Assembly (NCBI RefSeq): GCF_030730205.1
Contig: NZ_JANQVQ010000074.1
Coordinates: forward strand, 15,504 to 79,503
Reading direction: 5' to 3'
From: Paraglaciecola sp.
Lineage (GTDB): Bacteria > Pseudomonadota > Gammaproteobacteria > Enterobacterales > Alteromonadaceae
DNA length: 64,000 nt
The notes under the pieces were generated by a model. The model ran no database searches. It was not told the origin of the DNA and saw only the letters and a program-made list of their open reading frames with translations. This document shows positions 36,789-45,810 of this stretch, piece after piece. The translations under genes were made by a program, and so were the position numbers. How positions within the stretch are numbered: position 1 is the first letter of the stretch; each line of letters begins with the position of its first letter.

Positions 36789-37511
36789 TTAGGGTTGGGC
36801 AGCAGTCATAATATTGATGTCATCTGACACCGTTAAGCTAACGCGGCGATCGAAAAAATTATCCTCAACTTCAGTACCGCGACTAACTAATTGGGACTCA
36901 CCATAAGCGTGTGAAATGAGTTGTTTCTCAGCCACTCCTTGGCTAAGTAAATAGTTTTTCACTGATAAAGCGCGTTGTTCTGAGAGGACTTGGTTAAATT
37001 CAGAGTCTCCGCGTTGGTCGGCATAACCTGAAAGCTTCACCGTCAATTTAGGATTTTGTCGTAAACTCGCAGCGAGTAAATCGAGTTCGCTTTTATAGTG
37101 TTGCTCGAGCTCAGAAGAAGCCGTTTTAAATTGAATACTGGTGACAATGTCTGGATTCGCTTGATCTAAGGTTTTATCTAAGGTTGCCATTAAAATAGCG
37201 GCTCGGGCGTCAGCTTCATCTACTTGTTGTTGCAGTACAAACAGGGCTTGCTGTTTTTGTGCAATTAGGTGTCTAGAAGCTGCTAGCTTTTTATCTGAGT
37301 TCACATCATCAGCAATCAATAAGCCGAAGATGCCTGCCACCATCCCCCCTAAAGGACCTGCTACGGCAGTTCCCACTAATACACCTGAACCTAAACCAAT
37401 TAACTCATTATTTTTCTCCTCAGTTGCATCTACTGAGCTTGCTGATGCTTGCGCGCAAAGCAATACACTTATGGCGACTGAAATACCTGTTTTTATTACT
37501 GTGTTTTTCAT
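36789..37511 (-). CDS. pdsO: Sortase-associated OmpA-family protein PdsO
   Basis: 240 residues: signal peptide (about 1-24), a glycine-rich membrane segment (LIGLGSGVLVGTAVAGPLGGMVAGIFGLLIA), a coiled-coil region with QKQQALFVLQQQVDEADARA, and a C-terminal OmpA-like peptidoglycan-binding domain (VKLSGYADQRGDSEFNQVLSEQRA, and NFFDRRV). This fits PdsO, the OmpA-family member of the proteobacterial dedicated sortase system. It could anchor the system to peptidoglycan. It lies 37 nt upstream of the target gene and probably leads the operon. It is divergent from pdsR. Confidence 0.88.
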   Translation of the reverse strand: MKNTVIKTGISVAISVLLCAQASASSVDATEEKNNELIGLGSGVLVGTAVAGPLGGMVAGIFGLLIADDVNSDKKLAASRHLIAQKQQALFVLQQQVDEADARAAILMATLDKTLDQANPDIVTSIQFKTASSELEQHYKSELDLLAASLRQNPKLTVKLSGYADQRGDSEFNQVLSEQRALSVKNYLLSQGVAEKQLISHAYGESQLVSRGTEVEDNFFDRRVSLTVSDDINIMTAAQP

Positions 37512-37705
37512 CTTCTGTTTCCTTATGACTTGTGGGGATTCCTAAGTAGTAAAGCGCGTTTAGTTGGCTAATTAGGGGAGAGAAAGTGGCAATGTTGAGG
37601 GCAATTGTGGCGAAAAAATGGCTTTTGCGTGTGGGAGGCGTTGCACTACTAACAAATACGTTTTTTTACGATATAGTGCGAGCAAGCCGTTAACTGAGAA
37701 AGTTC

Positions 37706-38395
37706 ATGTCAAAACGTATTGCTTTGGTTGAAGACGACCAAGCCCTTCGAGAAAACTATGTAGCCGCCCTAAATAAACAGGGATATGAAGTGCTTGCCTA
37801 CGCTAATCGTAAGGTGGCAGAACAAGCTTTTGCGAGCAGATTGCCTGATTTAGCCTTGATTGATATTGGCTTGCAAGATGAGTTAGATGGCGGTTTTGCT
37901 GTTTGCCAACAATTGCGTTCTATGTCTAAAACACTGCCTATCATCTTTTTTACCGCCAGAGATAATGACTACGATACTATTTGCGGTTTGCGTATGGGGG
38001 CCGATGACTACCTAACCAAAGATATTAGTTTTCCTCACCTATTGGCTCGTATTGCCGCGTTATTTAGACGGACCGAACTGCTCAATCAACCGCAAAGTGC
38101 CACCGATCTTATTCAGTGTGGTGACTTGAGCATGGATAGCAAAAGGATGACGGTGCGATGGAAAAATCAGCTTATTGAATTGACGGTCACAGAATTTTGG
38201 ATGCTCCACGCCATTGCCAAATATTCTGGTCACGTGAAAAGTCGTCAGCAACTGATGGACGAATCTAAAATGGTGGTTGATGACACGACCATTACCTCCC
38301 ACATCAAACGTATTCGTAAAAAATTCATGCTAATCGATGCTGATTTCGATCGGGTTGAAACGGTTTACGGCATGGGGTACCGGTGGAAAAGTTAG
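37706..38395 (+). CDS. pdsR: Sortase-system response regulator PdsR
   Basis: OmpR/PhoB-type response regulator of 229 residues. Receiver with EDD at 9-11, acceptor Asp53 in LALIDIGL, the switch Thr in FFTARD and Lys in YLTKDIS; winged-helix output from about 130 (ELTVTEFWMLHAI, then TITSHIKRIRKKF and GYRW). Position opposite pdsO and upstream of a kinase with an unusual sensor marks it as PdsR of the dedicated sortase system. Likely control target: the divergent pdsO-target-sortase operon across the 194-nt gap. Confidence 0.88.
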   Translation: MSKRIALVEDDQALRENYVAALNKQGYEVLAYANRKVAEQAFASRLPDLALIDIGLQDELDGGFAVCQQLRSMSKTLPIIFFTARDNDYDTICGLRMGADDYLTKDISFPHLLARIAALFRRTELLNQPQSATDLIQCGDLSMDSKRMTVRWKNQLIELTVTEFWMLHAIAKYSGHVKSRQQLMDESKMVVDDTTITSHIKRIRKKFMLIDADFDRVETVYGMGYRWKS

Positions 38396-38413
38396 TTATA
38401 AAAGGCTATATCG

Positions 38414-40609
38414 ATGGCTAAACTTCGTATTGGTATCCGCCTTAAGTTGGTCTTTTTTTCTTCCTTCTTATTTGCGATTCCCTGGTTGGGTTATCAATAT
38501 GTTTGGGAGCTAGAAAGCTACTTGCGCATTGGCCAAGAACAAACCATGGTGGGTACTGCTCGAGCAGTGGCTACAGCATTACATGAAAGACCTGCCTTAT
38601 TTGACGCACAATCAGCCTATTTGACCGATGTTAAAGCTGGCACCGACTTATATGCTTACAAGATTGCGTATCCTATCCAGCTTGATGGACAACTTGATGA
38701 TTGGCAAGATTATCAACATCTAATGTTGGAATATGGCGCCGCATACTTAATTGACCCAGTGCAAACGTATCAACCTGCTAGCCTGAGTTTTACCCATATG
38801 GTAGGCCAGTATGATCGTTATTTGTATGCCATGTTTAAGGTTGTAGATGATCAAGTGGTGATGCGCCCTTCTAACAGTTTGCGTATTGATCGCAATGATC
38901 ATTTACAAATCGCCATGACAGACGAACTCGGCCGGTTTCAACGTTACATTGTGGCTCCATTTAAAGCGGGGTGGGTAAATGCTTACTTACTCAAAGATGC
39001 CTCAGAATCATTGCTTCCTGACAAATTAGAGACGCGTATTCAAGGGCAATGGCGGAATACATCTGACGGATATGTCATTGAGCTGCGTTTTCCGCTAGAA
39101 ATGATGTCGAGTAAAATTGCTTTTGCTATCGTCGATGTAGATGATTCTGTGACTCGTAAGGTACAAAACATGATAGGGACGGCCAATACTTCGCAAGTGG
39201 ATTCCTTAGGTACCGTATTAGTGCCCTCTCCGGAAATAGAAAATATTTTAAAAGGCTTGCAGTACTCTAATGCTCGAGTGTGGGTAGTAGACAATCACAT
39301 GCGTGTACTCGCTCGTTCCGGACAAATTCAACGGTCGTCGGGTGTGCAAAGCAATACCGACACTGGAGGCAAAAAAAGTGTGTGGACCTATATTGAAAGT
39401 GAGTGGTTGCTTCCACTTTACTATCAGGTTTTAACCAAGCCGCCAGCTGATTTTGTAGATGATTTACAAGATGCGTATGCCTTAAAAGGACAAGATATCA
39501 GTCAAGCATTAGCCGGCACCCCCAGTTCGTTGTGGCGTTTGAGTGCTGATAGTAAAGCGGTAATTTTATCTGCTGCTCATCCCATTTTTATTGATAAGAA
39601 AGTCATGGGAGCGGTTGTGGTGGAGCAAACCACCAACGGCATACGAACCCTGCGAAATAAGGCACTAGAAAAGCAGTTTCACTACTTTTTAGCGGTTATC
39701 TTAATTGGCACCTTCGCTTTATTTTTAATGGCCTCGCGTATTTCTTGGCGTATCCGTAAATTGCGTGATGAAACCGAAGGTGCCATTGATAACCATGGTA
39801 AAATTGTTGGACAAATTGTGCCATCACTCGCCCACGATGAAATCGGGGATTTGTCGCGCACATTTACCCATGTATTAAGCAAATTGGGTCAATACAATGC
39901 CTACTTAGAAAACATGGCTGCGCGTTTATCTCATGAGTTACGCACACCCGTGGCCATCGTTAATTCATCACTAGAAAATCTCAGCTCTGAATCCTTAAGT
40001 AGGGAGAGTCAGCAATACTTAGATAGAGCGAAAGAGGGGATCACGCGATTAAGTAAAATTCTAACGAATATGAGTGAGGCAAGCCGCTTAGAGCAAGCAA
40101 TTCAAAGCGATGAGCGAGAACCTTTTGATGTGCAGCTCGTTTTGCAGGGATGTGTACAAGGCTATGGGTATATTTACCCAGAACGACAATTTAGCTTTGA
40201 GCTTGAAAACAAAAGTAAGCTGCCCACATTGTTGTCAGGTTCAGCGGAACTGTTCGCCCAAATGCTCGATAAAATCATTGCGAATGCCTGTGATTTCAGT
40301 CAACCAGGGAGCTTAATTGCTGTTAAATTGAGTTGCTCAGATAGATCTCTACACCTAAGTATTACCAATCTAGGGCAAAGCTTGCCTGAAAAGATGCAGG
40401 ACCAACTGTTCGATTCAATGGTTTCTATTCGCGCTAAACAACATAGCGACCAGACTCATCTTGGTCTGGGTTTGTATATTGCAAAAATCATCGCAAATTA
40501 CCATGGTGGCGATATAGAAATCAGTAATTTAGCTGATGGTCGTGGTGTGTCCGTTAGTCTTAACTTTAGCGCGCTTTTTAAGCCAGACAATAAGTCTTTT
40601 AGGGCTTAG
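38414..40609 (+). CDS. pdsS: Sortase-system sensor histidine kinase PdsS
   Basis: 731 residues: membrane segment (about 8-26), a large periplasmic sensor (about 30-415), second membrane helix (about 420-440), HAMP, HisKA with His507 in LSHELRTP, and HATPase with the GLGLYIA G-box. The sensor contains AYPIQLDGQLDDWQDY and later RIDRNDHLQIAM, typical of the CBM9-like/DOMON-type carbohydrate-binding fold, so the signal may be a glycan or a wall-derived sugar. The catalytic N-box is IANACDFS. It lies 18 nt after pdsR. The 3' end overlaps the convergent EAL gene by 11 nt. Confidence 0.88.
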   Translation: MAKLRIGIRLKLVFFSSFLFAIPWLGYQYVWELESYLRIGQEQTMVGTARAVATALHERPALFDAQSAYLTDVKAGTDLYAYKIAYPIQLDGQLDDWQDYQHLMLEYGAAYLIDPVQTYQPASLSFTHMVGQYDRYLYAMFKVVDDQVVMRPSNSLRIDRNDHLQIAMTDELGRFQRYIVAPFKAGWVNAYLLKDASESLLPDKLETRIQGQWRNTSDGYVIELRFPLEMMSSKIAFAIVDVDDSVTRKVQNMIGTANTSQVDSLGTVLVPSPEIENILKGLQYSNARVWVVDNHMRVLARSGQIQRSSGVQSNTDTGGKKSVWTYIESEWLLPLYYQVLTKPPADFVDDLQDAYALKGQDISQALAGTPSSLWRLSADSKAVILSAAHPIFIDKKVMGAVVVEQTTNGIRTLRNKALEKQFHYFLAVILIGTFALFLMASRISWRIRKLRDETEGAIDNHGKIVGQIVPSLAHDEIGDLSRTFTHVLSKLGQYNAYLENMAARLSHELRTPVAIVNSSLENLSSESLSRESQQYLDRAKEGITRLSKILTNMSEASRLEQAIQSDEREPFDVQLVLQGCVQGYGYIYPERQFSFELENKSKLPTLLSGSAELFAQMLDKIIANACDFSQPGSLIAVKLSCSDRSLHLSITNLGQSLPEKMQDQLFDSMVSIRAKQHSDQTHLGLGLYIAKIIANYHGGDIEISNLADGRGVSVSLNFSALFKPDNKSFRA

Positions 40610-42875
40610 ACACAGTTTGGCTTTGTTTAAAGGCAAACACATTACCTACGGTTAGTAAATGACTCGCTTGCTCAACCGCTAAAGGTTTAGCAAACACATA
40701 ACCTTGAAAAGTAGTGCAGCCCAAGTAGAGCAGCTTATCTACCTCTTCAAACTCTTCGACACCTTCAGCTAATATGTCGATATTAAATACTTTACACATG
40801 GCCATGATCGCTTCTACTACCTTGGCTTTGCGTTCATCTACATGGATCTGTTTGATAAATTGTCGGTCAATTTTCACTCGTTTAACAGGGTATGAAACCA
40901 GTTTAGATAAGCCAGAATAGCCAATACCAAAATCATCCAAAGTAATACAAAAGCCCCAGTTAGATAAATAACGGGCTGTGGCTAAAGCTTTGCTGTTATC
41001 TAAGCTGCGCGCTGATTCTGTTAACTCAAGCTCTAATAACTGTGGCTGGATCCGATGTTCAACGAGCGTATTAACGAGATGTTCATGGAAGTATTCTTGA
41101 TCAAGGTCTGGCCCTGAAATATTAATGGCAATGGGCACAACATTTAGCCCCGCCTTTTGCCAAGTTGCAATTTGTCGGCACACATCGGTAATTAACCACT
41201 GCGTAATTAAGGCGACCAGTCCTGACTTTTCTGCGATAGGAATAAACACTGAAGGAGAGACAAATCCGAGTATAGGAGAATGCCAGCGAAGTAAGGCTTC
41301 CATACCGACTAAGCGACCATCGCCTTTTACTTTAGGCTGATATACCACACTCAGTTCGTTATTAATAATCGCTTCGTTTAGAAGTATATTGATCTCTTGA
41401 TGTTCAATAAATCGTTCTAAGCTGGTGGTTTCATACAAACTGATTTGAGCCGTGCTTGATGTGACAGCGTAGAGCGCGTTATTAATTAATTTTTCTGGAT
41501 TTCGCTCATTAATATCAGAAAAAGCCATGCCCACTTTAAAGTCTAAAGGAAGTTTATGCTCACTAACTAAAATGTTTTTGGGCAGTAACTCGACAAAAGA
41601 TCGCATAAAACTATGAGCGTCAACCATGGATAGTTCAGTGATGATAGTTAAGTTATCTTTTTCTACTGAGCCTATCGATGCACTAATGTGCGTTTTAGCT
41701 TTCCAATGTTCGGCGAGTTTTTTCACCAGCAAGGCCAAATATTGCACACCAAATTTTTGTTCGATAAATTGCGCGTTATTAATTTTAAATGCCGCGATAC
41801 AAATATTACTTTGAGGATTATCTAACTGCTGTTTGAGTTTGTTTTCAAGCCAAGTACGATTCGCCAGCCCTCCATTATCTTTTACACTTTGCTGACGGCT
41901 CAAGAGGGCCTGTGCTGTCAATGTTTTGTGCAACATAACAGATGCCGTCACGTCTTGAATCGTCAAAAAATAGTAGCCGTCTTGCAGCAACACACTGCGA
42001 GATACTTTGAAGGTCTTCATTCTGCCATTGGTTGTTCTATTGATGACACATTCATTTTTATCATTCAGAGCTAGGTCGGACAAAATAGTTGAGAGTGAAA
42101 CTGGGGCTCGTAGCGATGTAAACTGGCAAAACAGTAGTTTTTCAGCTGCCTGATTCATTTCAGTGACCACACTCGTATTCGACACCACAAGCTGCGCGAC
42201 TTCGGTATCAATAAATAGGGTGCGATACAGTTCTTTCTCTCGTTGCAAGTTTCGATTTTGTACGCTGATTTTTGCATTTAGGCGCTTAGCGGCAACACTT
42301 GCTCTGGCCACGGCAAGAGGAGAACAAATATTAAAAAATACAAAAATGATTGAAACGATATAGGCATTGGCATAATCGAGCAAAACGTGGTTGTCGATAA
42401 ATTGATTTAACTGAAAGCCACTCAATAGGCCAATAAATGGAATAATGTTTAGCACCATGCAAATCATTCCAGCCTTAGTTCCTAATAAAATAAAGGCGGC
42501 CAAGGGCAATGAAAAAACAAAAACAGGACCTAGCATGGCAAGGATGGGAATTTTTACTATGGTATTGATGGCAATGGCTGCGGCAACAATACTAAATAAC
42601 AGGCTATACGCGCTGATATGGTAGTGCCGTTTTGACAACCAGAGCTGTATGCCAGCCATGACATAAAAGGCAAGAGTGAGAGGCAAAACAACATAAAATC
42701 CAACTTGTTGGGCACTGATGCTGCTGTGAATAGCCACAAGGCTATATAAGGAATAGCCTACTATTATCATGATGCGAAGCGCACTGACTCGCCACTTTTC
42801 AATACCGTGTTCGGTATCTGCGTCATCGGTTAACAGCAAATAATTCAGAAACGTTTCTTTTGCTAATTTAAACAT
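40599..42875 (-). CDS. Membrane c-di-GMP phosphodiesterase (degenerate GGDEF-EAL)
   Basis: 758 residues. Six or seven N-terminal membrane helices (about 28-190), a PAS-like segment (about 210-320), a degenerate GGDEF domain (about 335-475) in which the GGDEF motif reads SVEKD, and an intact EAL domain: MEALLRWHS, ISGPDLD, ELTESARS, LDDFGIGYSGLSKL, VKIDRQFI and ILAEGVEE. The expected activity is hydrolysis of c-di-GMP, with the GGDEF remnant perhaps regulatory. It is convergent with pdsS, overlapping by 11 nt. Confidence 0.9.
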   Translation of the reverse strand: MFKLAKETFLNYLLLTDDADTEHGIEKWRVSALRIMIIVGYSLYSLVAIHSSISAQQVGFYVVLPLTLAFYVMAGIQLWLSKRHYHISAYSLLFSIVAAAIAINTIVKIPILAMLGPVFVFSLPLAAFILLGTKAGMICMVLNIIPFIGLLSGFQLNQFIDNHVLLDYANAYIVSIIFVFFNICSPLAVARASVAAKRLNAKISVQNRNLQREKELYRTLFIDTEVAQLVVSNTSVVTEMNQAAEKLLFCQFTSLRAPVSLSTILSDLALNDKNECVINRTTNGRMKTFKVSRSVLLQDGYYFLTIQDVTASVMLHKTLTAQALLSRQQSVKDNGGLANRTWLENKLKQQLDNPQSNICIAAFKINNAQFIEQKFGVQYLALLVKKLAEHWKAKTHISASIGSVEKDNLTIITELSMVDAHSFMRSFVELLPKNILVSEHKLPLDFKVGMAFSDINERNPEKLINNALYAVTSSTAQISLYETTSLERFIEHQEINILLNEAIINNELSVVYQPKVKGDGRLVGMEALLRWHSPILGFVSPSVFIPIAEKSGLVALITQWLITDVCRQIATWQKAGLNVVPIAINISGPDLDQEYFHEHLVNTLVEHRIQPQLLELELTESARSLDNSKALATARYLSNWGFCITLDDFGIGYSGLSKLVSYPVKRVKIDRQFIKQIHVDERKAKVVEAIMAMCKVFNIDILAEGVEEFEEVDKLLYLGCTTFQGYVFAKPLAVEQASHLLTVGNVFAFKQSQTVSKP

Positions 42876-43306
42876 GGTAATTGATACTTCGCTCTAACTG
42901 CCTTCAACGCACATGGATAATAATTTATTATTTTATTTAATACGAATAGAAATAATAATTACCAGCTTTTTATAAGCCTATCATTTTGTTTCTTATTAAA
43001 AAAATTGTAAAGATGGGTAATTAATTTTCTTGTAAGTAAGTGTGCTTATCCACATCAAGTATCCTTAACAAATTGCCCATGTAAACACGTATTGCTGCAG
43101 AATTTACCTTATTTTGTTCTTAAATGTGTCTCTTTTTTGAAACGCACAGCCATATTTTGACCATATTCCTTTTTGTTGAAAAGTTCACATATGAAATTTA
43201 TAGTTAACGACAGAAAAAGGTATCGCCATTGACTCACGTAGTAATGCATTTTGTAGCTGTTTCTGTTGCCCCATTTTGCTGCGATAAACATAAGTTTAGG
43301 GGACAA
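42876..43306. other. AT-rich intergenic region
   Basis: 431 nt between two minus-strand genes. It has AT-rich short palindromes (for example AATAATTTATTATT near 42917) and presumably the promoter of the EAL gene. A 65-codon TTG-started frame directly behind yjjX looks random. I see no RNA gene or clear terminator. Confidence 0.5.
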
Positions 43307-43858
43307 TTACGTATTATCGTAAGGAAAAAGTTCTGGGTGTAAAAATGGTGCCAAGGCGAGTGTTATTGCTTGGGTATAATTTCCCTCACGAGTTGCTAAT
43401 CCTCGAGTTAATAAGCCTATAGCGCCGCCTTTTTGTTTAATATTGTGAGTATTAAATAGACGGTCCATTACGGGCCCAAGCTCTTCACCCGCTGCTAAGG
43501 CTTGATACACTATGGGCGGTAATGGCAACATTGCACTGCGCCCTACAGACATTCGCTGTTGGTCAGCAATGGCGATATAAGCAAAGGTAACGGGACCATC
43601 TTCTAACTTATCTGCACCCCCTTCAATAGCAACATAATAATCAGCCTGATGATGCAATTGACAGTAGCTAAGGCGGTTAATTGCACCTAAACGCGTTTCT
43701 GCCGCACTCATGGGTTGAGCAGCCACGTTTGAGGGTGCGTTTATGCCTAGGCAATCAAGCTGTTCTAATTCAAAAAACTGCATAATAGCCTGTTTCGCTG
43801 CATTAATTTTCACTGGATTGAGTGAACCGACAACGACTTTTATATTTTCTGTTTTCAT
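43307..43858 (-). CDS. yjjX: Inosine/xanthosine triphosphatase
   Basis: House-cleaning NTPase that hydrolyses non-canonical ITP/XTP so that they do not enter nucleic acids. 183 residues with VVVGSLNPVKINAAKQA at the start, MSAAETRLGAINR, YYVAIEGGAD and the KGGAIGLLTRGLATRE segment, all typical of YjjX. It is a single gene. Confidence 0.94.
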   Translation of the reverse strand: MKTENIKVVVGSLNPVKINAAKQAIMQFFELEQLDCLGINAPSNVAAQPMSAAETRLGAINRLSYCQLHHQADYYVAIEGGADKLEDGPVTFAYIAIADQQRMSVGRSAMLPLPPIVYQALAAGEELGPVMDRLFNTHNIKQKGGAIGLLTRGLATREGNYTQAITLALAPFLHPELFPYDNT

Positions 43859-43971
43859 AAGATGAAGTGTGCTTATCCCTTAATTAAAATAAATGCTCAA
43901 ATTGGGCGTAATTATTACCCAAGTGATTGAATTTATTAAAAAGTGTACTCGAATGACCTGGGTGTACATTA

Positions 43972-43977
43972 TATAAT
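43972..43977 (+). promoter_or_regulatory. Candidate -10 element upstream of the 57-residue ORF
   Basis: Perfect TATAAT at 43972-43977, about 47 nt upstream of the ATG at 44024. No good -35 is evident at 16-18 nt, so this is a weak prediction. Confidence 0.35.
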
Positions 43978-44023
43978 GGCGCCTTAGAATCACTTTTGTC
44001 ACCTATCTACGTGGGAAGTCATT

Positions 44024-44197
44024 ATGCATAAAATACCGCCTGAGTCATTGATACGAACATGGGTTTGGATGATGTCCGAAAAAGATAATCCAGAATTAAT
44101 GCAAAAGGGACGTCAAAATCTAATTAATGCTTTTGGAAGTTTGCAAAAAGCCATAGAGTACATTGAAAAGCAAGCTAACGTTACTGAGAGTCGATAA
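44024..44197 (+). CDS. Unrecognised 57-residue protein
   Basis: Small coding region from ATG to TAA, translating to 57 residues: begins MHKIPPESLIRTWVWMMSEK and ends IEYIEKQANVTESR. It is mostly amphipathic helix with Trp13 and Trp15 and no membrane segment. GGGAAG lies seven bases upstream of the ATG and a TATAAT about 47 nt upstream. It is followed in the same frame, after the TAA and two codons, by an MBL-fold gene that starts with TTG and has no convincing ribosome site of its own, which suggests translational coupling. I do not recognise the family. Confidence 0.6.
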   Translation: MHKIPPESLIRTWVWMMSEKDNPELMQKGRQNLINAFGSLQKAIEYIEKQANVTESR

Positions 44198-44203
44198 TAC
44201 CTT

Positions 44204-44956
44204 TTGAAATTACATCAGCTACAAGGCTACATACAGTGTGTGTATTTAGTCGAATATCCTGAAGGGCTGTTGCTTCTTGATGGCTGTTGCCGAGCTGATA
44301 TTGACATGCTTAAACTTTTTATTACTGAAGAGTTGTCCCGTCCATTTAATGACTTGAAATTGGTTGTTGTCACTCATATGCACCCTGACCATGCAGGTGC
44401 TGCACATAAGTTGCGGGAGTTGACAGGCTGTAAAATTGCGTCGGCGAAAACCACTACACATTGGTATCGGGGCGTGGGGGGGCGTTTATTGCATCTCACT
44501 GACTTGTTATTAGCGGGTTGGGTTGCAGGTCGCTTGGGTAAGCCACGGAAGAATTTGTGGTATTCACCATTCTTGTACCCTGATATTGAGTTGAATGATG
44601 GTGAGGTCTTACCTTACTTTGCTGAGTGGCTAACGGTCACAACACCAGGTCATACCGATAGAGATATCTCTTTATTGCACATACCGAGTAATCGTATGTA
44701 TGTAGCAGATTTAATTGTTAAGGTAAAAAATCGCTTTATTCCGCCCTTTCCTGTATTCCATCCCAATCAATATCGCGCTTCGTTACAAAAGGTCATTGGT
44801 ATGCAGCTCGATGCGTTGTGGTTAGCCCACTCTGGTGAAGTAAACTTAAGTACTAGTGAGTATGAACACCTTACTACGGTTGCTCCGCGTCTTCCGCAAA
44901 CACCGTGGCGCGCAACAAAAATTAAAGCCAAGTTGTGGCTCAGAAGTAGAAAATAA
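44204..44956 (+). CDS. MBL-fold metallo-hydrolase
   Basis: 250-residue metallo-beta-lactamase-fold enzyme. The metal motif THMHPDHAG (HxHxDH) is intact, with TPGHTDRDIS and the later metal Asp in MYVADLIVK, and His in WLAHSGE. Such enzymes hydrolyse lactones, thioesters, phosphodiesters or sulfates; this one is closest to the broad glyoxalase II-like group and no substrate can be named. The start is TTG at 44204, forced by the in-frame stop at 44195 of the preceding small gene. It is likely co-expressed with that gene. Confidence 0.8.
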   Translation: MKLHQLQGYIQCVYLVEYPEGLLLLDGCCRADIDMLKLFITEELSRPFNDLKLVVVTHMHPDHAGAAHKLRELTGCKIASAKTTTHWYRGVGGRLLHLTDLLLAGWVAGRLGKPRKNLWYSPFLYPDIELNDGEVLPYFAEWLTVTTPGHTDRDISLLHIPSNRMYVADLIVKVKNRFIPPFPVFHPNQYRASLQKVIGMQLDALWLAHSGEVNLSTSEYEHLTTVAPRLPQTPWRATKIKAKLWLRSRK

Positions 44957-44958
44957 AC

Positions 44959-44978
44959 CGCCAGTTTAGCCACTGGCG
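44959..44978 (+). terminator. Terminator after the MBL gene
   Basis: CGCCAGT (44959-44965) pairs with ACTGGCG (44972-44978) over a six-base loop, then ATTATTTTT. It sits just after the stop codon at 44956. Confidence 0.7.
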
Positions 44979-44999
44979 ATTATTTTTCTGCTCGCTTAA

Positions 45000-45758
45000 T
45001 TACAATTCACGAACCCACATATTGCGGAAGCTGACTAAGTTGCCATGATCTTGCAATTGCAATGGGGCACAACCATGGGCCACGTATTTAGGCGCACCAA
45101 TCCATTCAGTACTACCTTGAATTTCCGTATGATTTTGCACAACTACACCATTATGAATCACGGTCACATAACCCGGCGTGCTGAGCTTTTCCCCTTCAAA
45201 GCGTGGTGCTTTATAGATGATGTCATACACCTGCCACGTTTGCGGCGGACGCATGGCGTTGGCTAAAGGAATGGTTTGCTTATAAACCGACGCTGCTTGG
45301 CCATTGGAATAAGTAGGATTGTTATAAGAATCTAATACTTGGATTTCATAACGTTGTTGAAAAAAAATGCCGCTGTTATTACGTTGCTGGCCCTTCATGT
45401 CAGCTGAGGGTTGCGGTACCTGCCATTCCATATGCAATTGCACGTCACAAAATGCTTGTTTGCTTTTAATGTCACCGGTTCCGGGTTTGACGGTAACTTT
45501 GCCATTATCAATGGTCCACTCTGGCACACCACCGTCTAGCGTTTCCCATTGATCTAAGTTTTGGCTATCAATCAATACGATAGCATCAGAAGGGACTTGA
45601 CCGGGCAGGGTACTCACAATTGGAGGAACAGGGCTCCAGACTTCAGTTTTTTCCGCTTCTTGCCAGGGTTCTAGGGCCTTTTCTTTCGCGTAAACTGTTA
45701 TATAACTTGTGCTAGCAAGCAAACCGATTGTGGCTACTGCTATGGGTAATTTTTTCAT
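45000..45758 (-). CDS. Exported 3-keto-disaccharide hydrolase family protein (DUF1080)
   Basis: 252 residues with a cleavable signal peptide (about 1-24, STSYITVYAKE), so periplasmic. The remainder is the DUF1080/3-keto-disaccharide hydrolase beta-sandwich: VLIDSQNLDQWETLDGG, WTIDNGKVTV, LHMEWQVP, NNSGIFFQQRYEIQVLDSY, and WQVYDIIYKAPRF with VIHNGVVVQNHTEI. The family cleaves glycosides oxidised at C3 of the sugar, and some members act on 3-keto-glucosides. It is the last gene of the seven-gene operon, after the GMC dehydrogenase pair that would make such substrates. Confidence 0.85.
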   Translation of the reverse strand: MKKLPIAVATIGLLASTSYITVYAKEKALEPWQEAEKTEVWSPVPPIVSTLPGQVPSDAIVLIDSQNLDQWETLDGGVPEWTIDNGKVTVKPGTGDIKSKQAFCDVQLHMEWQVPQPSADMKGQQRNNSGIFFQQRYEIQVLDSYNNPTYSNGQAASVYKQTIPLANAMRPPQTWQVYDIIYKAPRFEGEKLSTPGYVTVIHNGVVVQNHTEIQGSTEWIGAPKYVAHGCAPLQLQDHGNLVSFRNMWVREL

Positions 45759-45810
45759 GTTTTCACCTTTACTTTATATATTTGGCTCGTCATATAGCGT
45801 CATCTGTAGA

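Noticed and set aside
37643-37679. GCACTA/TAGTGC inverted repeat between pdsO and pdsR
   Set aside because: Arms of only six bases and a 25-nt gap; expected by chance at this length, so not called an operator.
43109-43306. 65-codon frame on the minus strand directly after yjjX
   Set aside because: It begins with TTG touching the yjjX stop, has no ribosome site of its own, and its translation looks like random AT-rich sequence.
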